Assembly (NCBI GenBank): GCA_008363265.1
Contig: RHKR01000101.1
Location: 1 to 7,291, forward strand
Source: Chlorobiota bacterium
GTDB taxonomy: Bacteria; Bacteroidota; Ignavibacteria; Ignavibacteriales; Ignavibacteriaceae
Direction of reading: 5' to 3'
Length of the DNA: 7,291 nucleotides
Shown here: positions 1-7,117 of the stretch, piece by piece
How the letters are laid out: the number at the start of each line of letters is the position of its first letter
Numbering within the stretch: the stretch's first letter is position 1
The notes under the pieces: generated by a model
Told to the model about the DNA's origin: nothing
What the model saw: the letters and a program-made list of their open reading frames with translations, nothing else
The model's database searches: none
Translations under genes and position numbers: made by a program

Positions 1-1354
1 TGCCGTCGATACAGACAACAGTATCTTCAAGAATGGTTGTGCAGGCTATTTCACAGTCGAGTTCGACCGTGTCAGAGCAGGCGACATTTCCGCTTGTGTC
101 GATCCAGTTCACCACGATCAACTGTGGGGTGGTTACATAAAGCAGCGACATGTTGAAGAAATTGTTCAGATCGCCACCAGGAACCAGACCTGAGGGGGGT
201 GTGAAGATGTTGGTGCCGGAAGTGAACCAATTCTGGTAGTTGGTACCGAGTCCGGTTCCTGTTGTGAACTGGTTGGGGAGGAGGCACAGCACCTGGACCG
301 AGGCGATCCCCGGCAGATTTGCTGGCTGGTTGAGGCTCAAAACCCAATTGCAGTCATCGGGATTGGTTCTCACGGCAGTTGCCGAGAGGGAATCGCAGTT
401 AAGGACCGCGCGCATGTTACCGAAGTTAACATTTTCGAGTTGCTGTCCCGCCGTGAGGGTTACTGAATGAGTGCCAGGGGAGGCGGGATAAGTTTGAACC
501 CATCCCGGCTGCTGCACTTCAGAAACAGTGTAGTTGCCCGCGGGAAGATTTGTAAAGCAGTAGTCGCCGTTGGCATCGGTGACAGCATAAGGAACGGTCG
601 CGATCCCGAGGCCGATCTGCCAGCCCGCGAGGCCGGGTTCATTTGGATCCATGATGCCGTTTCCGTTCAGATCGTTGAACTTTGTTCCGCAGATCGAAGC
701 AGTGTTCGGAGGCGCGGTGGTAACATCGCCGCAGATCTGGACATTATTGTGAATGGCGAAGGATGGACTCATCGGGTTGCTCCCGTTCGGGGCGTAAGGG
801 TAGATCCTCAGGGAGAAAAACTGTCCGGAAGGAACCACCACACCACCGGGAATGGCGACATTGAAAGACTGCATGCTGGTATTCAGGTAGTTGAGTGTGC
901 CACCCAGTTGGGTGCTTGATGACCAGCCATCAACTGAATAAAACACCTGCGCTTTAAGGATATTTAAATTTGTGGTAAGGGTGTTATCGCCGTAATTGAA
1001 GAACACATTCTGGACTGTCAGCTGATTTCCTGAAGTGGCCTGAACTTTGAATTCAATGAACCGGGTATAGTCAACCGGTCCGGCGTTCCACCCGAAACTT
1101 CCGCACCAGAGTCTTTGGCCGTTCGAAACGTAAGGGGAAAAAACCGACATTGGATTTCCGGCAGGACCGGGTCCTATGATCTGTGCTGAGCCGGTTAAAC
1201 CCGGGCTTATGCTTGTAACCTGACCGTTGCTCATCAGATTCCATGTGGCACACCCCGTGGTTTCAGGGCTCTGAACCTGTTGGGAGTAAACCGGCGCTGT
1301 CATCAGAATCAGCAGAAGAAGCGAGAAATTGATAATTTTGGCTCTAAATATCAC
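1..1354 (-). CDS. Secreted surface protein with SdrD B-like domain (partial, C-terminus beyond window)
   Basis: An open frame of 451 codons begins at GTG 1354 and runs off the left edge without a stop. The N-terminus (VIFRAKIINF, then a leucine-rich core, then APVYSQQ) is a clear signal peptide, with likely cleavage after VYS near residue 24, so the product is exported. Residues about 30-215 are rich in beta-forming residues, Gly, Asn and Ser and contain a VFYSVDGW segment; this resembles beta-sandwich domains of secreted Bacteroidota proteins, but I cannot name the family. Residues about 219-315 form an SdrD B-like (Cna-B/prealbumin-like) domain: GTKFNDLNGNGIMDPNEPG, then DANGDYCFTNLPAGNYTVSE, ending in VNFGNM. 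The DxNxNGxxD loop (D228, N230, N232, D236) is a probable calcium site. Residues after 320 contain several cysteines and begin a further domain. Expected role is a cell-surface or adhesin-like structural protein; a type IX secretion tail would lie beyond the window. It follows the two-component genes on the same strand. GTG was chosen because of the ribosome binding site and the signal peptide. Confidence 0.82.
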   Translation of the reverse strand, partial: MIFRAKIINFSLLLLILMTAPVYSQQVQSPETTGCATWNLMSNGQVTSISPGLTGSAQIIGPGPAGNPMSVFSPYVSNGQRLWCGSFGWNAGPVDYTRFIEFKVQATSGNQLTVQNVFFNYGDNTLTTNLNILKAQVFYSVDGWSSSTQLGGTLNYLNTSMQSFNVAIPGGVVVPSGQFFSLRIYPYAPNGSNPMSPSFAIHNNVQICGDVTTAPPNTASICGTKFNDLNGNGIMDPNEPGLAGWQIGLGIATVPYAVTDANGDYCFTNLPAGNYTVSEVQQPGWVQTYPASPGTHSVTLTAGQQLENVNFGNMRAVLNCDSLSATAVRTNPDDCNWVLSLNQPANLPGIASVQVLCLLPNQFTTGTGLGTNYQNWFTSGTNIFTPPSGLVPGGDLNNFFNMSLLYVTTPQLIVVNWIDTSGNVACSDTVELDCEIACTTILEDTVVCIDG

Positions 1355-1361
1355 GGGGCAA

Positions 1362-1368
1362 TCCTTTT
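1362..1368 (-). promoter_or_regulatory. Ribosome binding site for the secreted protein gene
   Basis: On the minus strand AAAAGGA lies 7 bases before the GTG at 1354. It decides the start: there is no ATG in frame between the upstream in-frame stop (minus strand TAA near 1430) and this GTG, and the GTG leads directly into a signal peptide. Confidence 0.65.
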
Positions 1369-1486
1369 GTTTTAGATCAAAATTACGTGAAATACCGGAT
1401 TTGTTAATCGACCGGTTAGCGAGTGGTACTTATGAGTTTGTGAGTGGAGGGTTGGGAGAAGTGAGCGGAACAGGTGAGCCCGGCTG

Positions 1487-4477
1487 TTACCCGGTGTATT
1501 TGTAGAGCGGCCCGGGGAGTGAGATGATAATTTCGGTGCCGCTGGAGTCGATCGCTTTTTCGCCGAGGTCATCGATCACGATCGGTTTCGGTATCTCCAT
1601 CTTCACGCTAAGGAGTTTAAGGCGCTCTTCGATTATGCTCATTCCCCGCGAGATATGTTCATTGTTCCGCTTCTTCATCGCGTTGGAAATGCCGATACCA
1701 TTATCGGTTATGCGTATTCGTAAAATCCTGTTCGATGCGGAATCTTCTTCCATTCCGAAGTGGATTGTGATCAGGCCGTCCGATTTGGAATCTGAAAGTC
1801 CGTGCCATATCGAGTTCTCAACGAAGGGTTGAATTATCATGTTGGGTATCATGATCGTTTGTGAACTCAATCCGTCGTCAACTGAAATCCGGTAATCAAA
1901 CTTATCGGAGAACCGCATTTTTTCAAGCTCAAGGTAGAGTTTTAATCTGTCGATCTCTTCTGAAATCAGAATAAACCCGCTGGCTGAGGCATCGAGGTTT
2001 TTCCTCATCAGCTGTGCCATCATCGCGATGTAGTTGTTGGCATCCTCGTTACGGTTCGAATTTACAAGGTACTGGACCGAGTTGAGGGAGTTAAAAACGA
2101 AGTGGGGGTTCATCATCGCGGAGAGGGCCTGATGTTTCAGTTCGTTGATCCTTTCTGTCATTTTCAGTTCTTCCGCGGCTTTCTTCGCGGAACTGTTAAG
2201 TCTTACCCTGACACCTATGAAGACCACGACGAGGAAAATGGAGATCAGTATCAATCTGAAACCAAGTGTTTCCGTAAAGACCGGGATAACATCAATCACC
2301 ATTTTAAGGGGTTTTCCGGGATGGGAATTTCCATCGATGGCGATGATCGAAAATGAATGTTCACCCGGATCCAGATTCGCGAAACTGACGAATCCGTCAT
2401 CGGTTGTAGTGTACTTCCCGTCGAAGCCGTACCTGTAAGTAACCGCGTCGGGTGAAGCGAAAAGGAGAGGGGAGAAGTCGAGCCGGATATTTCGGTTTTC
2501 AGGCTGCACTTCAATTGTGGTTGATAGCGGCCCGGGGGTGGTTCTGTCGTGGAACCCAACAAATCTTACATCCGGCTTGACCACAGGCGTGCTGTTGTAA
2601 AGCGCGATATCGAACCTTACGAGTCCATCGCTTGTCCCGATGTACATGTTATTTTTACCCGTGTCGCAGGAGAGTGAAAGGACTTCGCTTGAAGGGAGGC
2701 CGTTCATCCGGTTGAACCTGTGAACGCGTGATCCGTCGATGATGTAAAGCCCTGACATGGTACCGATCCAAAGTCTGTCTTCAGCGTCAAACGCGATAGA
2801 AGTGGCCTGAGAGAGATCCGCACCGCCAAATTTAGTCCATGAGGTAATCTTCCCTGTCCTTTGTCGGTACACGGCAATCCCTTTCTCACCGGTGAACCAT
2901 GCATCGCCCGCTCTGTCGATGGTGACTGACTTGAGAGGTGCGCCCGCGACTATATCATCCGGGAAATAGGTTCGTTCTCCTGTCAGTTTTCCGCTTTTCA
3001 ATTTAAGATCTCTCACCCTGCAGAGCCCTTTTGATGTGGCGAGCCAGATATTGCCCCGGTTATCTTCCATTATATCGTTTATACGGAAGACCATTACTGA
3101 ATCGCTGAATATCCTGATCTCGCCGATGGGTTTATCAGTCGTAAACGGATCGGTCCACAGATCAATTCCATTACTGAAGAGGGCCAGGATCATGGTTCCG
3201 CCTTTTCGGGTATGGAACGCGGGCCTGTTGAACAATTTGAAGTTTAAACCCCTGTAGTTTACCACTTCGGGGATCCTGCCGTAAAAGACACCAGCGACGT
3301 GGATCGTGTTTGCCGATTTATCGACGTGATAGATATATTCAGGCTGAGCGGGAAGGGAGAAGCCGGGCGGTCTGAAGAACTTTCCGTCCATGAGAACATT
3401 AACTCCATCAGTTGTACCGGCGACAACCTCACCTGTCGGAGTAACCATCACCGAATTTACGATGTTGTTGCTTAAACCGTCAAACTCGTTGAATATCGAG
3501 AGGTAACGGTTATGGAAGCAAAAGACTCCCTTGCCGTATGTCCCGATCCAGATGTTGCCCTCCCGGTCTTCGATCAGCGAGGTGATGTTGGTGTTTTTCA
3601 GACCGGTGCGTGTCGCTATATCAATTTCAGCTCCGGTTCTCCGGTCGATCATGTAAATTCCGCCATTAACGAGTGAAAACCAGATATTACCCGAGCGGTC
3701 TTCGATCATTTCGTTAACCTCATTGGACACAGCTGGAACAGTTATCCTGTATCTTTCTGTTACGCGGCTCCCGGTTACCCTGTAGATCATCCCGCTGCTT
3801 CCGACAAGAAAACTCCCGTCACGCCCCCGGCAAACCTTGAAGAGGGACTCTCTTGGAAGACCATCAATATCCAGAGGGACTGCCTGGCCGGCTTTTAATT
3901 CGTACAGCCCGAAATTGGTTGTGATCAGCACCCGGTCATTGATAACAGCCACCCTGTTTGTGGCGTTTTTCTCAACTTTTACTTCAGGAAGTCTTGCTCC
4001 CTTACCACCAATATCCCTGAGGGGGTGTAACCGGCCGGAATTCTTATATATCCAGAGCAGCTCTCCTTTTTGAGGGTCATTCGTGATAAACAGATAGGAA
4101 CACAGAAACTGTTTCCCATCGGTATCCCGGAAATAGTTGCGGATCTTTCCGTTACGCAGAACACTTATTCCGTTTTCATAACTCCCGAAGAAGATATCCC
4201 CGTTCGTTTTTTGAGCCAGGGCAACTGTTGAGGTGACATTCAATCCATCTTTTGCCCTGAATGTGGTGAACCTTAGGCCATCATATTTAACAACGCCGCC
4301 CAGACCCGCGATCCAGATAAATCCGTCACGATCCTGAAGGATATCGAACACTGTCGAGGAAGGGAGTCCATCGGATGCGGTGAATTTGTGATAGGGGGGT
4401 ATTTCGGCTTTAACCCCGGTGAAAAGGAGGGATATACATCCAAAAACGATCAGGAGAGATAACGGGGCAGGTCTCAA
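1487..4477 (-). CDS. Beta-propeller sensor histidine kinase (Reg_prop, Y_Y_Y, LytS-type His kinase)
   Basis: This 996-residue membrane kinase should phosphorylate the regulator encoded just upstream. A signal peptide (MRPAPLSLLIVFGC to VKA, cleavage near residue 25) exports the N-terminal half. Residues about 30-650 contain at least ten Reg_prop-type blades with the repeating pattern D/E-x-x-G-x-I/L-W-I/F-G/A-T-x-x-G, for example EDREGNIWIGTYGKG near 305-320 and EDNRGNIWLATSKG near 470-485; this fits two stacked periplasmic propellers that sense an unknown ligand. A Y_Y_Y domain follows (about 657-735, with VTYRYGFDG and LDPGEHSFSIIA), then one membrane helix at about 738-760. The cytoplasmic kinase core has the H box NPHFVFNSLNS with phospho-acceptor H792, the N box QPFVENSIWHG with N888, and the G box DNGIGI (D925, G927, G929). 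Nothing essential is missing. There is no fused AraC or receiver domain, unlike the hybrid systems of Bacteroides. The start is TTG in a 4-base TTGA overlap with the regulator stop, implying translational coupling; it is preferred because the signal peptide begins exactly there. Confidence 0.93.
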   Translation of the reverse strand: MRPAPLSLLIVFGCISLLFTGVKAEIPPYHKFTASDGLPSSTVFDILQDRDGFIWIAGLGGVVKYDGLRFTTFRAKDGLNVTSTVALAQKTNGDIFFGSYENGISVLRNGKIRNYFRDTDGKQFLCSYLFITNDPQKGELLWIYKNSGRLHPLRDIGGKGARLPEVKVEKNATNRVAVINDRVLITTNFGLYELKAGQAVPLDIDGLPRESLFKVCRGRDGSFLVGSSGMIYRVTGSRVTERYRITVPAVSNEVNEMIEDRSGNIWFSLVNGGIYMIDRRTGAEIDIATRTGLKNTNITSLIEDREGNIWIGTYGKGVFCFHNRYLSIFNEFDGLSNNIVNSVMVTPTGEVVAGTTDGVNVLMDGKFFRPPGFSLPAQPEYIYHVDKSANTIHVAGVFYGRIPEVVNYRGLNFKLFNRPAFHTRKGGTMILALFSNGIDLWTDPFTTDKPIGEIRIFSDSVMVFRINDIMEDNRGNIWLATSKGLCRVRDLKLKSGKLTGERTYFPDDIVAGAPLKSVTIDRAGDAWFTGEKGIAVYRQRTGKITSWTKFGGADLSQATSIAFDAEDRLWIGTMSGLYIIDGSRVHRFNRMNGLPSSEVLSLSCDTGKNNMYIGTSDGLVRFDIALYNSTPVVKPDVRFVGFHDRTTPGPLSTTIEVQPENRNIRLDFSPLLFASPDAVTYRYGFDGKYTTTDDGFVSFANLDPGEHSFSIIAIDGNSHPGKPLKMVIDVIPVFTETLGFRLILISIFLVVVFIGVRVRLNSSAKKAAEELKMTERINELKHQALSAMMNPHFVFNSLNSVQYLVNSNRNEDANNYIAMMAQLMRKNLDASASGFILISEEIDRLKLYLELEKMRFSDKFDYRISVDDGLSSQTIMIPNMIIQPFVENSIWHGLSDSKSDGLITIHFGMEEDSASNRILRIRITDNGIGISNAMKKRNNEHISRGMSIIEERLKLLSVKMEIPKPIVIDDLGEKAIDSSGTEIIISLPGPLYKYTG

Positions 4478-5226
4478 ACGGAGCGCAATCTTTTTCTGAT
4501 CATTGCGAGAAAATCGGCCGTTTTTCTTCTGGAAACATCAATTTTAGTGTCATCTATCATCGTTACGGTGCCGCCATCGATCACCGAATACTCTTTTACC
4601 AGATCGAGGTTGATCAAACTTGAGCGATGGACCCTGCAGAACATCCCCGGTGGGAGTGATTCCTCAAAATCGCTGAGGGTTCTTGAAACGATGGTTTTTC
4701 TTCCGTCTTTGGTGAAAACGACAGAATAACTACCTTCTGCTTCAAACCTCACGATATCATCCACACTTGCTACCTTGAACCCGTGTGTTTCGGGGAGCAT
4801 TATCCTTTCTTTTCCGGAAGTTCCAGCCAACACGGGTGGTGCGGCTGAGAGTTCGAGGAGTTTCCTTACGGTTTGCTTTAGCTCCCTGATATCGATCGGT
4901 TTCAGGAGGTAGTCAACCGCGCCGGCTTTTACAGCATTTATTCCGAACTCCTGATGTGCGGTCACAAAAACGATCAGAAAATCCCTTCTGGGGAATGATT
5001 CTATGAAATCGAAACCGTCGAGAACAGGCATATTGATATCGAGGAAAACCACTTCCGGCGAGAGGTCTTCAACCAGACCCATAGCTTCTTCAGCTGAAGA
5101 GGCGAGACCTTTCACCATTATCCCGGGGCAGTAATTCTCCAGGATCATGCGAAGGTTCTCCCTTCCGTGCAGTTCGTCATCAACGATGATTGCGGTCAGT
5201 TGCTTTTTTTGTTTGTCGCGGTTCAT
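4474..5226 (-). CDS. LytTR-family response regulator
   Basis: This 250-residue two-domain transcription regulator (AlgR/AgrA/LytR type) is of typical length. The receiver domain spans residues about 10-125: the acidic pair D16/D17 in IIVDDE, the phospho-acceptor D63 in VVFLDINMP, the switch threonine T89 in VFVTAH, and the conserved K109 in YLLKPID are all present, so it should be phosphorylated normally. Residues about 148-248 form the LytTR DNA-binding domain, recognised by VDDIVRFEAEGSYS, the TIVSRTLSDFEE segment and FCRVHRSSLINLD. It acts in the cytoplasm. The kinase gene starts inside its stop codon, so the two form one transcription unit and very likely a cognate pair. It is the first gene of the minus-strand block and is transcribed away from the mutase gene. 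The ATG has no obvious Shine-Dalgarno sequence (the preceding bases are pyrimidine-rich), which is common in Bacteroidota-like genomes. Its target genes are unknown; the secreted protein downstream is a candidate. Confidence 0.95.
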   Translation of the reverse strand: MNRDKQKKQLTAIIVDDELHGRENLRMILENYCPGIMVKGLASSAEEAMGLVEDLSPEVVFLDINMPVLDGFDFIESFPRRDFLIVFVTAHQEFGINAVKAGAVDYLLKPIDIRELKQTVRKLLELSAAPPVLAGTSGKERIMLPETHGFKVASVDDIVRFEAEGSYSVVFTKDGRKTIVSRTLSDFEESLPPGMFCRVHRSSLINLDLVKEYSVIDGGTVTMIDDTKIDVSRRKTADFLAMIRKRLRSV

Positions 5227-5250
5227 GTATCAGGGTGAGTAGTGGAATGA

Positions 5251-5270
5251 TTTAGTGCAATATAACTAAA
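5251..5270. repeat. AT-rich inverted repeat upstream of the regulator gene (possible operator)
   Basis: TTTAGT at 5251-5256 and ACTAAA at 5265-5270 are perfect 6-base inverted arms around an 8-base AT-rich centre, 25-44 bases before the regulator start codon. On the minus strand the centre contains TATATT, which could serve as a -10 box, so a protein bound here could control the regulator gene. This is inference: six-base arms can occur by chance in AT-rich DNA, and the site does not match the usual LytTR direct-repeat pattern. Confidence 0.3.
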
Positions 5271-5315
5271 ATAATTTTATAATCGAATGTAGATGGCCTG
5301 AACTAAAAAATCTTT

Positions 5316-5324
5316 TGATATAAT
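5316..5324 (+). promoter_or_regulatory. Extended -10 promoter for the acyl-CoA mutase gene
   Basis: TGATATAAT fits the extended -10 consensus TGnTATAAT exactly and sits in the AT-rich divergent region. The upstream CTGAAC at 5298-5303 is at best a weak -35 element with short 15-base spacing, which is tolerated by extended -10 promoters. The predicted transcription start near 5331 gives a leader of about 130 bases before the ATG at 5462. Promoter consensus in this lineage may differ from that of sigma-70, so confidence is moderate. Confidence 0.45.
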
Positions 5325-5355
5325 TCCATTTTTGCATAACTTTCGAGATTATTTA

Positions 5356-5424
5356 AACCGAAAATACGCTTTTGCGGTTATCGGGGGAGTAAAAGTCGCC
5401 CGGTTCACTTATCCAAGTGACCGG
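5356..5424 (+). promoter_or_regulatory. Structured 5' leader of the mutase gene with three possible hairpins
   Basis: Three inverted repeats lie between the predicted promoter and the gene. The first pairs AACCGAAAA (5356-5364) with TTTTgCGGTT (5370-5379), nine pairs with one bulged G. The second pairs CGGGgGA (5382-5388) with TCgCCCG (5396-5402), with one G/G mismatch. The third pairs CCGGtTCACTT (5400-5410) with AAGTGACCGG (5415-5424) around a four-base ATCC loop, ten pairs with one bulged T. The second and third share 5400-5402, so they cannot both form completely. None is followed by a T run, so none looks like an intrinsic terminator. I do not recognise a known riboswitch; no B12 box is visible. 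Confidence 0.4.
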
Positions 5425-5450
5425 TATGAGGAGTGCAAAAAGGAAAATAC

Positions 5451-5455
5451 AGGAG
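5451..5455 (+). promoter_or_regulatory. Ribosome binding site deciding the mutase start
   Basis: AGGAG lies 6 bases before ATG 5462. The in-frame GTG at 5417 and ATG at 5426 would add 15 and 12 residues (a basic stretch with [10 protein letters not shown]), but have no comparable site and fall in or beside the leader hairpin, so 5462 is preferred. Confidence 0.75.
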
Positions 5456-5461
5456 ATCAAA

Positions 5462-7117
5462 ATGAGTGACGCCAACTACAGGCAGAAGCTGAACGAGTAC
5501 AACGAAAAAGTTGCCCGTTCGAAGGATAATGGTTTGAAGTACACCACAGTAAGTGGTGAACCGGTTAATGTTTTATACGGTCCGCACGATATCGAAGGGC
5601 ACGACTATATGCGCGATCTCGGATTCCCCGGTGAGTTTCCATACACACGCGGCATCCACCCGAACGGATACCGCGGCAAGATCTGGACCATGCGCCAGTT
5701 CGCGGGATTCGGTTCGCCTGAAGATACAAACGAGCGATTCCATTACCTTCTGAAGAACGGCCAAACGGGTCTTTCCGTTGCTTTTGATCTTCCGACACTT
5801 ATGGGCTGGGATGCTGATGCCCCCCTGAGTGAAGGTGAAGTGGGGATATGCGGTGTTTCGATCTCCTCACTTGAGGATATGGAAACCCTCTTTAAGGGAA
5901 TTCCACTCGACAAGGTTTCGACCTCGATGACGATCAACTCGCCCGCGGCGATGATCTTCGCTTTTTACCTTGCCGTTGCGCAGAAGCAGGGAGTTGACTT
6001 CAAACAGCTCAGAGGCACACTCCAGAATGATATTTTAAAAGAGTACATCGCTCAGAAGGAATACATTTATCCTCCGCATCCATCGATGAGGATAATAGTT
6101 GACATGATCGAGTACTGCACAAACGAAGTGCCGCAATGGAATCCTGTATCAGTGAGCGGTTACCACATCCGCGAAGCAGGCTCCACTTCAGTGCAGGAGC
6201 TTGCATACACCCTCGCTGATGGTTTCGCTTATATCGAAGCGTGCATGGAGAGGGGAATGGATATCGACGAGTTTGCTCCAAGAATTTCATTCTTCTTCAA
6301 CTCACACCTCGATTTCTTCGAGGAGATCGCCAAATTCCGTGCCGCGCGCAGGATCTACGCGAAGAGGATGAAAGAACGTTACGGGGCGAAGAATCCGAGA
6401 AGCTGGTGGCTAAGGTTCCACACGCAGACAGCGGGCTGCACCCTGACAGCTCAGCAGCCGGAGAACAATATTGTAAGAACCGCGTTCCAGGCCCTCGCCG
6501 CGGTCTTGGGCGGCACACAGTCGCTCCATACCAACTCGATGGACGAGACGCTTGCACTCCCGAGTGAAAAAGCGGTTAAGATCGCGCTCAGAACCCAACA
6601 ATTGATCGCTTATGAAACAGGCGTGATAAATTCTGTTGATCCCCTTGCGGGAAGCTACATGGTCGAGTCGATGACCGACAAGATGGAAGCTGAAGCCAAC
6701 AGGATATTCGATGAGATCGATTCACTCGGTGGTGTTATCCCCGCGATCGAGATGGGCTATTTCCAGAAGCAGATCGCTGACGCCGCATACGCCTATCAGA
6801 AGGAAGTTGACAAGAAGGAGAAGATCATCGTCGGAGTTAACGAATTCGTCGAGACTGATGAAAAGATCGACATCCCGATCCTCACAATTTCACCTGAGGT
6901 TGAGAAACTTCAGAGGCAGCGGCTTGCCGATCTTAAAAAGAACAGAAGTGCTGTTGAAGTTGAAAATTCGATGAAAGAAATAAACGACGCGGCGGTTAAC
7001 GGCAACAATCTGATGCCAGTTTTCGTGAAGGCCGCGGCTAACTATGTAACGCTCGGTGAGATGATCGATGTGCTCAAAGAGCCGTTCGGCATCTACACGG
7101 AAGAAGTCGTATTTTGA
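5462..7117 (+). CDS. Acyl-CoA mutase large subunit, methylmalonyl-CoA mutase family, isobutyryl-CoA mutase-like active site
   Basis: This 551-residue cytoplasmic enzyme is the catalytic, TIM-barrel part of an adenosylcobalamin-dependent acyl-CoA mutase, which rearranges the carbon skeleton of CoA thioesters through radicals. Family landmarks are [10 protein letters not shown], the TMRQFAGFG segment, [36 protein letters not shown] (Q188), [10 protein letters not shown] with Y234 and H235 (equivalents of Y243 and H244 of Propionibacterium MutB), [19 protein letters not shown] and [13 protein letters not shown]. The protein stops about 20 residues after the linker region, and the B12-binding domain with its DxHxxG motif is absent, so it must pair with a separate small subunit not in this window. 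Two specificity residues differ from methylmalonyl-CoA mutase: F80 replaces Tyr89 and Q198 replaces Arg207. Phe/Gln is the pattern of isobutyryl-CoA mutase IcmA (566 residues in Streptomyces), so the likely substrate pair is isobutyryl-CoA and n-butyryl-CoA rather than methylmalonyl-CoA and succinyl-CoA. Automatic annotation will probably say methylmalonyl-CoA mutase. Family membership is nearly certain; the exact substrate is inferred. A UbiA-family gene overlaps its stop. Confidence 0.93.
   Translation: MSDANYRQKLNEYNEKVARSKDNGLKYTTVSGEPVNVLYGPHDIEGHDYMRDLGFPGEFPYTRGIHPNGYRGKIWTMRQFAGFGSPEDTNERFHYLLKNGQTGLSVAFDLPTLMGWDADAPLSEGEVGICGVSISSLEDMETLFKGIPLDKVSTSMTINSPAAMIFAFYLAVAQKQGVDFKQLRGTLQNDILKEYIAQKEYIYPPHPSMRIIVDMIEYCTNEVPQWNPVSVSGYHIREAGSTSVQELAYTLADGFAYIEACMERGMDIDEFAPRISFFFNSHLDFFEEIAKFRAARRIYAKRMKERYGAKNPRSWWLRFHTQTAGCTLTAQQPENNIVRTAFQALAAVLGGTQSLHTNSMDETLALPSEKAVKIALRTQQLIAYETGVINSVDPLAGSYMVESMTDKMEAEANRIFDEIDSLGGVIPAIEMGYFQKQIADAAYAYQKEVDKKEKIIVGVNEFVETDEKIDIPILTISPEVEKLQRQRLADLKKNRSAVEVENSMKEINDAAVNGNNLMPVFVKAAANYVTLGEMIDVLKEPFGIYTEEVVF

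Noticed and set aside
467..919. Plus-strand open frame of 150 codons in the left part of the window
   Set aside because: It lies opposite the secreted-protein frame, which has a signal peptide, a recognisable domain and a ribosome binding site. The plus-strand translation resembles no family and has no plausible ribosome binding site.
1378..1385. Minus-strand TAATTTTG, matching the Bacteroidota -7 element TAnnTTTG, before the secreted protein gene
   Set aside because: There is no TTTG-type -33 element at the right distance, and the implied leader would be very short, so it is too weak to list as a promoter.
1355..1486. Possible terminator between the kinase and the secreted protein gene
   Set aside because: Only short CCGG-based inverted repeats were found (for example ACCGG/CCGGT at about 1394-1416), with long loops and no following T run on the minus strand.
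4417..4477. Lipoprotein signal (cysteine in VFGC) at the kinase N-terminus
   Set aside because: Phe at position -2 is a poor lipobox, and a normal signal peptidase I site (VKA before E) follows the hydrophobic core, so an ordinary signal peptide is more likely.
5227..5300. LytTR binding sites (paired direct repeats) for autoregulation
   Set aside because: The only partial match (minus-strand TTAGTTATA) deviates from the consensus at two positions and has no second copy at the expected spacing.
5331..5461. Cobalamin riboswitch before the mutase gene
   Set aside because: No sequence resembling the conserved B12 box or the core junctions was seen; the hairpins alone do not justify the name.
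5417..5461. Longer mutase start at GTG 5417 or ATG 5426
   Set aside because: These lack a good ribosome binding site and overlap or abut the leader hairpin, and the ATG at 5462 gives residue numbers that match IcmA at the specificity positions.
6241..6567. Open frames of about 60-108 codons on either strand within the mutase gene
   Set aside because: They are out-of-frame shadows of a highly conserved enzyme; the translations are arginine- and serine-rich with no recognisable family.
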